Positions 18,301 through 30,300 of a stretch of 64,000 nt of DNA are shown here, one piece after another. Under the pieces are notes generated by a model, which did not search any database, had not been told where the DNA came from, and worked only from the letters and a program-made list of their open reading frames with translations. Within the stretch, counting starts at the first letter, position 1; each line of letters opens with the position of its first letter. The stretch is taken from NCBI GenBank assembly GCA_027886175.1, contig JAJNNQ010000023.1:5008501-5072500 (forward strand), written 5' to 3'. A program made the translations under genes and the position numbers. Source of the stretch: Phylloscopus collybita. Its lineage: Eukaryota; Chordata; Aves; Passeriformes; Phylloscopidae.

Positions 18301-21300
18301 CATCCTGTAAGTGGTGCATGATGACACTCAGTATAAACTGTTCCATTACCTTACTGGGTACTGAGGTCAGGCTAACTGGAATATAATTACCAGGATCCTC
18401 TTTCCTACCATTTTTGTGAATGGGTGTCACACTGGCCAGCTTCCAGTCACCTGGAACCTCACCATCGAGCCAGGGCTGTTGGTAAATGATGGAGAGCAGC
18501 TCTGCAAACTCATCTGCCAGTTCCCTCTTCACCCTGGGACGGATCCCATCTGGGCCCATAGATTTATGAACATCCAAGAGGCTCAGCAGTTCTCTGACTG
18601 CCTCCTCCTGGATAACAGGGGCACCATTCTGCTCCCTAACACCATCTACCAACCCAGGAGGACAGCTGTCCTGAGGACAAGCCATCTTCCCACTAAAGAC
18701 TGGGGCAAAGAAGGCATTAAGCACCTCTGCCTTCTCCCCACCTGCAGTTACTAAGTTCCCTCCCTCACCCAATAAGGAACAAAGGTTGGTCTTACCCTTC
18801 CTTTTACCATTAATATATTTGTAAAAACATTTTTTATTATCCTTTGCAGAAGTTGCCAGTATAAGTTCAAACTGAGCCTTGGCTTCCCTATTTTTTTCCT
18901 ACATGCCCTAGCAGCCCCCTTAAATACATCCTGTGAGACCTGACCCTCTTTCCAAAGCATCTCTCACAGACTCTCCTCTGCCCCAACATGTGCTTTTCTG
19001 GCAGGGTACACTGAAGGAACAGATTTCTTATGGATTCCCTAAATGATGGATAGTCCTTGGCTTAAGCAACTAGAATTTAATACATTTGCTTTTCATTAAA
19101 TATGTATTTCAGAAATTTATTAAAATTACAAGGAGTGAGGATCCAATACTAAGATCCAAACTAGTTTTGCTTCCAACAAGGCAAGCTCTGCTTACCCTGC
19201 CTAAGCACTGTTGCTCTGCAGATGCAAAATCCTTAAGAGAAATTATGCTGGATAAATTGGAAACCTCCCCTGCACAATTCCAGCCTCAGAGAGGACAACA
19301 AAAGCCCTGCCCCATGGTTGTTTTCTCTCAGTCCCTGGTACAGAAGAGCTTCTCACTCCTGGAACTGGAGAGCTAAAACACTTGCCTGTCAAATTTATCT
19401 CTCTGTTCGAGAGAAGGCGAGGCAAAAAATGAAACTCTGAAACCTAGATATGGTTTGGATGATAAGTCAAAATGAAAAGAAGATGACAGGCTGATGGACA
19501 GGCAGCTTTGAGCAGAAAAGAGGCAGCACAGGATCCTCAAGCACACACAAAGCTCCCACTCACAGCCCCTACCCAGGACAGCAGGCTGAAGGCATTGTCA
19601 CACGACACTACTTCATGCCACCTACTGTTGTCACATCAGCTGTCCAACAGTGTTCCTTCACCACAAGGATCCTGGTGAAGTAAGACACGGATTCACAAAA
19701 AAAACCCCCTTGATCTGTTCTTCTCCACAAAGAACAGAGGACACAAGCAACATATTCCAGGGATGAAACTCCTTCAAGACCATGATCAACTGCACCCAGA
19801 GCCACAAAGCAAGGTTGACAGTGATGGCACTATGGATTTTTAGCTGGTTACGTGAAAAAATTGCTTTAAGCCTGGTTTTACATAAATGCTTAAAAAGTAA
19901 TCAAGGGTTTTGCTTGCCCTGATTTTTCCACAGTGTAAAACCCACTCCAAGCCCCCACCACAGGCTTGGCAGTCAGCAAGGCACAGAGGCCACTTCTTGT
20001 CTCGTCTCCTCTAGATATTCAAGCATCATTTTTACTGAAGGATGTAAGTAAGCCTGAGGAAAAAATAAAGAGGGGTTACACCATAAAGGGAAACTTGTGA
20101 TGAATCTCATCCCAATCATCCAACTGCCTCTCCTGCAGACTCTCTTTGTTTCCCTCACTATTTGAGGAACAACTGCACTTCTCAGATTAAGGAGACCTTG
20201 CAGTCAGCTATTGCTGCCTCTCCTGCTTGACTCAGGAGATGTTGATTCAGAGACAGAGCAGTTCTGCTCTGGTTCTTGCAGGTGAAGTAAGGATGAATAT
20301 GGATGAGCTGATGTCCAAAGTAGTACAGTTTGGGAAATAGAGAGTCTGGAGATATTAAGAAATACATTTTTGTGCATTTTGATAGAAACATAACAGGGCT
20401 GCAGAGAAGCAGTGAAGATAATTTAGCCATTCTGAGTTTAAGGATCATTTTACAGTCAGAGAAAACACCTCTGCAAATGAAAAATAGTGTTTGTACATGA
20501 GCTTCATCTCTCTGCAGAAAGGCTATTGCAGAAAAGAAAGTAAGTCCAAGCCTCAAACATATTTTTTCCCCTGTGATGGTAGGTTCCTGCAAGAACTGAT
20601 GCTCAGAATGAGCTTCTGGTTTAACCCCCTTGCACCCCTGCAAGACATGGTACTTCTGAGATGTTCACATCTTCTCCAGCCCTGTCCCTGGTCTCATTCC
20701 TACTTCTACAAGGAAAGCCTGGAGAGAACATCACCACACCTGCCTGCCACCTCTTCCAGGGACCAGAGAGGCAGTTGTGTGCAGCCACCCCACGCCTGAC
20801 TGCTCCCCTACCCCGCAGCCATTTGTCTGAGCTGGTGCCACGACACGTTTGTGGCAGGGCCATCCGTCACCGCTGGCTGACGGTGTGACAGAGCTTTCCT
20901 GTCCAAGCAGAGAATCAATATGCCAGGAAATAATGATAATGGATCACCCTATCCCAAAGCACACCACTTGCTTCCCTTTTCATACATTAAGCAGCAGGAT
21001 AGATTCCAAGAGGAAGATGTTTCCAGGAGCTTCCTAAACCCAGTCTCTTTGGAAAGGGAAGATTTCTCCTCACCTCAATCCTATATCAAGTCAAAACAGA
21101 GCAGGCCACCTTTAAACAGAGGAACAAATCTCATTTAGTTTAACATTAGGCAGCTCTTTAACAGAAAGGGCATAAAACCAGGAGCATCTGCTGTGTACAC
21201 ACTGAACAGTCCAGGAACACATAAAGACCTTCTGCACCCCCACCTGACACTTCTGCTGTCTACTTCCCTGCTGATGTCTTTCTAGGATGTTGGTGCCCCT

Positions 21301-24300
21301 TCTCAGAGCCAGCTGCCTGCTGCCTTCCAGCAGTGATGTGGGCAAGCTGAAGAGCCCACTGCAACTCTGGAACCACCAGGCATTCTGGATCCTGTGGCAT
21401 TTGAAGTATTAAAGCACAGCTGGAGGCCAGCATGCTGGCAGAACAAAGTATCTGAAATTAAGACATTGATTTTTAAATTCAAAACTCATTTAGCCAGTTT
21501 CTCGTGCAGAAGCTATATCCTGCCACTTGTTTACCTCCAGTTCTCCACAAACTCCAGAGCAGCAACTGATTAACTTCCCCAGCCTTCAGAGGGGTTTCTA
21601 TATGAATTGACAGTAAAGAGGTAACATGAAAACCAGGTTTGCTCCATTAGATGTGGGAGCTGGAGTAGTTAAGGATCGGATTTGACAATGACAGAGCCTA
21701 AAACACTGTCTCTAGGAAGATGAAGGATTTATGAGTGCTGAGACTGTGTGGAAGCAAGATGGATATCTTCATAGAAGACAGCAATTCTCTGGAGAAAACC
21801 ATCAGAAGGAAAAGAGGAGGGAAATTACTTCTCAGAAGAAAGGTATGAGCAAAAGTTGTGGAACATCATTGTGGCTCCTTCCTCTAATGGAGAGCAGGGA
21901 CTTGCCCTGCCCCAAAGCCTGAGGCAGGGTCCACATGGCAGGGGACTGTTGCTCATACACAGAAGTGTGACAGCTTATCAAGAAGGCAAGAAAAAGCCTC
22001 TCAAGCACCTCCACACCCCCAGGCTGGGCTTGCTCCTCCTACAGCCAGCTCAGACACTGCTGCCTTGGGCCAGGTGCAGCCCCTTTTCTTCACAAAGCGA
22101 AATTCCATTAAAAAGTACTACCAGGATTTTTCAGCAGCCAAAAGCCAAAACTTCTGTGGAGCTTCCCTGCTCTAAGGGCATAATTTCCCCACTTTTCTTC
22201 ATCAGGCTTGCAATACCATAACCCAAAATTTACAAGTAGTGGTAACAATGCCTGCCATGAAACCAGCGTAGCTGCCCCATCTCAGCCCACGTCAGCTGGT
22301 CCCACAGACATCTGCACACCAGCAACAGTTCACAGGAGAAAAATGGCCCTGCACTCGGGCATTTATCACAGATGCTTTATCTCAACATATGGGAAGGAAA
22401 GAGCAGCCAGCGAGGCTTGTTTGCTTCTGGTGGAAAATTACCCGTGTAGTTTATGGTCCTCTCTCTGCTGGTCACCTTTGGCAGAAGAACTACAGAATCT
22501 CTGCAACCAGGACTCTGCTCTCAGCTCTGCTGCTGGCTTGGCATATTAGCTCTGACAGTCACTTCTCTGTCCATGTCAGAATTTATTCTTCTGAGAGAAG
22601 GGAATAACACACACTTTGGTGTCACTGTGAGCCCAAACTATGGCTCTGCATACTTTGGGAAGCACTGGCTGCAGAGCACCCATGTCCCATGAAATCCAAG
22701 TGCTCTGCAGAGTTAGCCACATCTTGCCCATCCTGCCTTGGGCCCTACACAGCAAAGTTTTTTTTTATCATCTTGTTCCACCAACATCCACTCTGAACAG
22801 AAAGGTGCTTTTCATGCCACAGCCCCACTCTGAAAACCTGCGTGGGCACCATCATCCAGACCCTTTTGCAGGGTTGAATGTGTGCTTACATTTCCAGCTC
22901 CTCTTCTTCAGCTCTCAGACCCATCAGTGTCTCCTGCTGCTGGAATAAAGTGCTCTTTTCAGGAGAATCAGCTCCTCAGGCAGGATCTCAGTGGTCCCGT
23001 CCAGCACAGCAAATCACTCTCCATCTGTGTCTGAAGCTCACAAGGCTCTTTCTCTCATACAGGCACTGCTTCACCCCACTGCCCCCCATAAACTGCACTG
23101 AAATGAGCTCCTCAGCCAACAATTCCAAAAGCAGGCATGACAGAAGCACAGCATTTTAACTAACTCTTCATAAATATATTCACTTCTCTTAGTGAATTAT
23201 TTACCCTGGGCTCTGGCAGCAGCTTCATCTGCTCCAAAAGGGACACAAGAACATGAAGTAACTTTGTTGAAGCAGCTTGTCAGAATGAACATGCAACAGT
23301 GTCCTGATTTACAGTCCAATTCCCTCATCCTCCTGTACGTCTTGCAGTGTGAAAGGAGAAGGGCAGAGATCACAATGATCCCTCCTTAAGCTATTTGCAA
23401 GAAAGCTCCATTTCTGGTGTGAAAAGAGGCAATGGGATGGGATGGGATGCCATGGGATGGGATGGGAAAAGGAAGGGTTTAACACAGATTTCCCAGTGAT
23501 TCCTGTCTGCTTTCCCTCTATCTTATTGGCCAGGGGAAGGAGCTGGGGTAGAGATTTTATTCCTGAGCATGTAATTGTGAGATCATCGTTTGGGCAGGGT
23601 TGGAAGGCTCTGTCTCAAGGGCTGCATTTACTTGAATAGATGTGGTGTGATCCAACAGGGAGAGAGAACTGAGCCTGCTCAACCAAACCCAGAAGTTTAT
23701 TACTCTATAAACTATCTCTTCATTAAAATACAATATTTTCTAATAACTACAATACAGCATCATGAGCAGCACACAGAGCACAGGCCCCACGTGGGAGCTG
23801 TCTGGGAACATTTGGCAGAGACAATTTAATAACAGCAGCAATAACCATGCTACCAATGTCTTTAGAGTCAGCAGTCCTCACCTATAGAGCTGGACATCTC
23901 AGGCTGCAACAGGCTGCAATTAATCGGGTTAGCTGCTTAATACACAATAGCCCAATGTTTGCTGCTCAGCTCCACCAAGCTCTGTCCTTTTGTTATCTTT
24001 CCTAATCCATATCCTATCCCATGATGCTGCTAGACAGTTATTATCTGATATTATCCAATAATAAAGAGGTAGAGCTGTGCCCCAGTGAGCTGTATCCCCT
24101 CTGCTGTGAGAGGTGCATGGGACTTGCCTGGCTCAGTCCCTCTTGTTAGGCTGTGCCCTTCAGCAGCTCACCCTAACAGTACCCACTTGATCAGGATTGA
24201 AGAAATGAGAGGGAAAAAAACCCCACAGGTAGATAAGCAAGTCTCTTTAGAGAGTATTCCATTGCCACCATACATTTAAACCCTCTAGGGGAGAAAAAAA

Positions 24301-27300
24301 AAATGTCTGAAATCCAAACAGCAGAATTGGAAATACCAATTTATTGATGGCTTAGTTGGTTTAGCCTTCTGCAGGAAGGCCTGCTCCAATAACTTTGTAA
24401 GAGACCTGGAAACAGCCTCCAAAACTGGTAAAGGAATTGACCTAATAACAGCTCTACACTTTCCCAAGGCTGAGGTGGAAGAGAGCTGAAAGGAAGGCAG
24501 GAATTACACTTTGGAGAAGGACCCTCCTCACCCCATAGGAACAATCTGTACTCACTGCCCCAGAGCTGGGTGAGCCAACAAGGTTCTAATCACAAATCAA
24601 AACAAGGCTTCACTGTAGGCACCATTGTCAGGATTTAAACCAAATGATTTTTCATGACTGACCCTTTCCCCAGGGAAGCACAGCAGGCAGGCTCCCTGTT
24701 GCACCCCTCTGAGTGCCTCTGCTGCATCTCCCAAGACAGCTTAGGTACCTGCAACAGGCTGACATAGCAGTCCAAGGAGCTTCTGCACTGGGAAAGGAAT
24801 GAGAACTTGGGAAGGCAAAGCCTTACTCATCTGCCAGGCCCTGGAGAGCAGAGATCTCTATGCAGGGATAAGGCCAGCAGTTCAAGCACCAACTGCTGCA
24901 CTGAATTTAACCATTGGCACTCACCAATGCCAAGTGACAATCAGTTCTGCAGCCAAGTGTGTAAGCTGCTACTCTTCAGAAGACTGGCAACAGCTCGATT
25001 CCTCTGGAAGGGATTCCTCTCTGCCACCAGCCCCACTCCACCTGGAGACACAGATCCACCCTCTGTGCTCCTATCAGTCCTGGCAGGGAAGTGCCTTGCC
25101 ATGCCAGCCTTCTTTCCAGATGAGCTGTCCATGAGCAACAGGCCCAGACAAGGAGAGCCCATCTGTCTGGGCTCTCCAGCAGCACAACACTGGAGCTTGC
25201 AAGCTCCTGCTTCAACTTTCTCCTTTTAAAGGCTTCAGAGGTGCCTGTCCTGGCTTAGTCCCTTATCCTGGGAGGATGCCAGATAAAGGGCTGATCCCTG
25301 GAACATCTCCACATTCTTTGAACTGGCCCATTTTTAATTTCCAGCTCAGATCCCAGTGTTTAAGCCTATTTTTCAGAGAGAGAATGATTTTTTTTTTTTA
25401 TCTGTGAGGTGTGGAATGAGACTGCTGTAGGCTTTGATAGCTGATGTGCTGCTTGTGATGAGCATAAGGCTCTGGAAGAGGCTGGTGACATTTGATTATC
25501 ACTTAGATCAGGAGAAAGAGGGAAAGCAACTTTCAAAGGCAAGGCTGACACTGTTACAAATACCAGCAGAAATGACCTTCACACACAGCTAGCTCTCTCT
25601 GCTGCCAAGAACCATCCTCTCAGCTGCTATCATCTGAATCACCAGTACACCTGGGGCAGTGCTGTTTTACATCAGCCTCTTCTGCTCTGAAATCCAGGGA
25701 CTTTCCACCGTGCTGGGGAGAAGGGTGTGTGGTGGGTCCTGAGGGAGGCACATTGCAAAGTCTGTACTGACCTTCCAGCTCAGGGAGGCTTGATTTTTTC
25801 AAATCATGATGCAAAGCATGGGTCAGATTCCCATCCACACCAAGCCAATGAGCACAGGTAAGCTGAATAAGCCACTGTCCACATGGGAAGGTTTTCTTTC
25901 TCCCACACAATAAACACGTAGGCAGGAAGCTGCAGTGTTGCTCTGCTGCTCAGAGTGCTTTGCAGAAGCACCCTCAGCACCACATGGCTAAAACCAACCC
26001 AAGGAAGGTAAAGGAAAGGCAGAGTTTATACCAGGACAAAGAGTTCACATCTGGCCATTGGCATGCAGGCAGGAAAAGTTCGGAAGACCACAAAACACTC
26101 CCCAAGATCATTCTTTAGGATCTAAGCTCTCTAAACACCAAACTGTGTTTAACTCCCAGCCCTGCATTTGGAGGAGGGGACAGCAGTGATGTGAGGACAT
26201 GGGAGAAGGCAGCTTGACAAATCTCAGCAGTATGGGATTGATCCTTACCCCAGGATCTGCAGCAAGAGCTTTTCTCTGCTCCCTGCATCACATGGCTTTT
26301 TGACAAATTGTCTTTCCCAATAAATCTATCCCTCATTGTACACATACGGAATCTATTCCTCTAAGTAGCCACTGAGGTACTGGCAGGGTCATTAACTATC
26401 ATTATCTGGGGCAGCTGTTCCCCAGCGTGCTGATGCAGGAATCAATCAGGCTAAAGCATGAATTTCCCCTACACTTCTCCAAACACTGCCTTTATTGCTC
26501 TCTATCAAGCCATGAAAGGGAGGAACCGTTCTGCCATCGTGCCAAGGTTTAGCAATCCTCACACTAGAAGGAGCTGGCTAAAGGGAAACCAATGGCAGAT
26601 GAGGCAGGCATCAGACTGTCACAGAGACAGGATGAGGTCTGACTGATGTCTTTACCAGGAAAGAGGAGGCAGGGTGATGGGAATCAGGCCAGTCAGCTGA
26701 ACAGAGATTGCTCTTATAAAGGAAAAAAAAAAAAAACCAACAAACGCTCCCCATGCAAAACTTCCTCATTTCCTTTAGTACCCCTTAATGAGATAACCTC
26801 TTTCTCTGAAGAATAGGGGGGCTTTCAAACCTTTCATGTGCTCAGACAACAAAGGAGGAAAACAGGCATTCAGGATTTTCACACCATCCAAAGTCAGGAT
26901 TTATTAACTCAAACTGTTCAACATCTGAGACTTGAGAGCTTAAAATCCAACTTAATTTTCCTGGGTGTCAACTGCTTAACCCCATCTTAGTAATTCTCTA
27001 GAACAGAGGATCTCTGTTCCTCTGCAGTGACTGCCAGCCACCTCCAAACAGGATGAATTCACAGAGAAGAGACAATACCCAACTGCAGCCTGATTAAGAG
27101 TATGTGTGTAATGGGAAATAGTTAGAGAACCAGCTTTTCTTCTTATTCCAGTGATAGGTATAAACAGAGCTAATTCTGTGTCTGAATGGTCTGGATTCAC
27201 ATACCAGGCATCTGTTAACCTGGAGAAATGCTGGTCATTAACCTGCAGAAATGCTCTTTATTAACCCTGAGTATCAGTCACTCTGTCTAGGTGACATAAA

Positions 27301-30300
27301 AATAGACAAACCTGAACATAAACCTCCACAACCCACAGACACCTCTCAGCCTTTAAGGGCATGTACACACACAAGCCAGACATGAGGCAGCTGCATCTTT
27401 GAATGACAAAGGCATTGGGGAAAAAAAAAAGTGTGTCTTCCCTTAAGGAAATGATCTGTCTTCCTAGAAGTTCCTGGCAATATTTTGGAAAGAACTCATG
27501 AGAGCAGGACTTCCCAAGGACAACACATTGGTTTGGGGGTTTCCAATGTAGCACATCCTACCATAAAAGAAGACCAAGGAAAATAAATGCAAGCAGATGA
27601 TAAAACTAAGGGTGGAAAGTCTGACAGAAGTGCCCTTTTTTTTCCTCAGATCAAAACAAAAATTGTCCAAAGTCTGTTGTGCATATGCTGTGAGAATGAG
27701 AAACTTCCAACTGGTGGTTATCACAGCCTGCAGCCAGACAGGAGACTCTGCCAAACCTCTTCTGCCCCTCATACAAATCAGACTAAAACCTCATTTACCA
27801 GCCATGTCTGATTGAGAACAATTTGTTTTGTTTTCATCAGAAATTTCATCCTAGACTAAAACCTTTCTCCTCAAAAATTTATTAGGCTTGCACAATTGTC
27901 CTCAAAGAGGTTGTTTTGACAAGCACTTGCTTCCAAACAAGATCTTGCCAAAGAGAAGCATCAGTGGTGTGACTCAGGTTCCATCATTGGTAAGGAGGTG
28001 GCTGAGCCTCTGCCAAGACTCACCTATCCATCTCATGAGGGACGTCATGATTTGAAGATACTTGGTCTTCTGCACGTTGAAGAAGGTAAAAGGACCCAGG
28101 AGGAGCGTGAATGCTGCCTGGAAGGACAACAAAATCACATGTCAGATTAAAAACCAGAAATTCTGCCAGCAAGATGAATTTATCAGAAGAACAAAGCTTG
28201 CATTGAAAGTTCACCTCTAGACATGTCCATTTGTCATGACGCTTTCTTTGTTGCTTAATTTTACAGCTAAGTTGGCTGAGACATGGGGTCAAGTAAGCTG
28301 TTGGGTATCAGAGAACATGCCTCAGGCAGAAGTAGAGGTCAGGATCCTTTTGGCTCTCAGCTGTTTGCTATCACTGCTCCAGCACTCCTTTACTGACACA
28401 TTTCAGTAAAAGCTCTCAGCGCAGCCTTACAGAACATTAAATATTAAAGGGTGGCCTCTTTGCCCAAGTACATGCTCAGTTTAGGTATGAATAGCAATAG
28501 CCCTCACCAGTCTGCTTCCATTAACATTGATGGGGTGGCTTCGGGGTATCCCAGGCTCAAAAGCAATGGAGCCAGGTCTGCCTGGAGCTTTTCCCCCCCT
28601 CCCATGCTTTAAGCTGCCTGTGTAAAACATAGAGGGTTTTTTATACATGTAAAAACAGATAGTGGGAAGCTACAGTGTAACAGTTCAGCTCTGGCAAGCT
28701 GAAAACCTTTGCAAAGTGAGGAAAAAAGTAATTGACTTAATTCAGTGTGGAAAGTAAAGGTTCTTCAATGAAGAACTTCCTCACTGCTCTCTTGGACGTC
28801 TATTAAGAGACCAGCGTTTCATAGAATTACAGAATGGTTTGGGTTGGAAAGGACCTTGAAGACAATCTTGTTCCAACCCCCTGCCCTCTCTCCAACCCTG
28901 GGGAGAGACCTTCCTCTAGATCAGGTTGCTCAAAGCCCTGTCCAACCTGGCCTTGAACACTTCCAGGGATGGGGCAAATTAAATTTGGGTTCACTGCAGC
29001 ACCAGTCTGTTGCCTCTCCTCCAGCTGGGCTACAAAATACATCCAACAAAGATCTATCCCAGGAATCTGGACTATACAGTTTCCCATGAGAGCTTCTTCT
29101 AGCATCTCCTAGAGCACACAAGGCAACCACACCATCAGCCCCTGCCCAGAGGTGACACGTCCTGTGCAGCACTGTCACCTCTGCTCGGGCACCAAGCAGC
29201 ACTCCAGCCTTACCCATCCCAGAGAGAACAGAAAAGGCTTCACTGCAAGAAGAAACAGACCCTGGCTGCAGTCTGAACGTAGACTGAGGGAAGCTACTTG
29301 TGAGAGGGAGACAAAATGGGTGTTAGAGAAGAGAGCCCTGCCTGTCCTCCATGGGATTGCACCAGTTAGCAATACACTAACAGGTCAAAACGCTGTGGAC
29401 CTGTAAGCAGGCAGTGCTTAGAAAGCCACAGCACACACAGCATAGGTTTGCAGAGCATCCCAAAGAGATTTTTAAAGACAAATATTCAACATTAATATTT
29501 ACACATTGCTCTTTTCCATGGCTTCTTAAAGCGGTTCAAGAAAAGGTGTCACCAGAAGCAAAGAACTGGGACTCAAAGGGGCAGGTCTGCCAAGCCTCAA
29601 GGTCTCTGTCAACCCCAACAGAGTCAGGACAGAACAGAATCCAAGCTATTTTAAGACTAGCACAACCCCAAGAAACCTTTTTTGAGACAGTTTCAGAATA
29701 TCTGCAAGGCAAATTGGAAATGCCTCGCATCACAAGTATTCTCAGGTGACGAAAGTAAACCCAGAAGGGGAGCGGAGGAGAGAACCCTCAGTTTGACACG
29801 TTGCCTGGTAGGAATATATTCTGATCCGAGACCATTGCTTACACCAAGTCTTGCTTTTACTGCTCAGATAAAAAAAAAAAAAAAAGGACAGGAAGCATGA
29901 TGCACAGAATTCAGATTGTGAAGCAATTGATGGTTGTTGGAGGAAACGCTGAAATCACACAGAATACAATGCCACAGGTATAGCTGGCAAGACTAAGAGC
30001 CAAATCAGGTTTAACAGTTATGGGACTTGAGGTTTTAACATAGAAGCAAACCAGTCAGCCACAAACCTTTTTTTTACTCTTCTCCCTCTTGTTCCTTTCT
30101 TCTAATTGGGACCTTAATTCCACTCTCCTGCCCACTAGGGACTGCCACTCCATCCTAGAGCAGTGCACAAACCCCAACAGACTAAATAAACCTTTGACTA
30201 AAAAGTGATGTAGGGCAAGGGCCCAAGGCAAACAAAAGTTGACACCAACTGTCTTACTGACAAGTATTCTTGAGTTTGTGATTAATCTCTTTCAACCCTC

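Larger units (their letters stand above)
17700..18965 (-). mobile_element. CR1 LINE fragment with reverse transcriptase, inactive
   Basis: The minus strand reads through CR1 ORF2 sequence. A region ending in [16 protein letters not shown] precedes reverse transcriptase blocks including [41 protein letters not shown] and the catalytic FADD core (FADDTKLG, just above 17900). Farther upstream, [23 protein letters not shown] (18751-18960) is in another frame, so the copy is frameshifted; a second shift follows FADDTKLG. The 3' end (about 17700-17750) is the usual GGACTCGATGACC...TCTTCCAACC CR1 tail. The 3' third of ORF2 is missing and a 37-bp segment is duplicated at the junction. 5'-truncated and dead. 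Confidence 0.93.
15384..28023 (-). other. TMEM104 intron 8 (12.6 kb)
   Basis: Contains a GATA/TCF-rich hairpin near the acceptor (15498-15596), a CA repeat (15757-15770), a CR1 LINE (about 17700-18965), an ATGGG repeat (23432-23466) and an A run (26723-26736). No second gene, tRNA or snoRNA recognised; small ORFs here look random. Confidence 0.85.

Noticed and set aside
23640..24190. Possible solo retroviral LTR in TMEM104 intron 8
   Set aside because: AT-rich with a TG-like start and AATAAA-like words, but no convincing TG...CA ends or target-site duplication could be found by eye.
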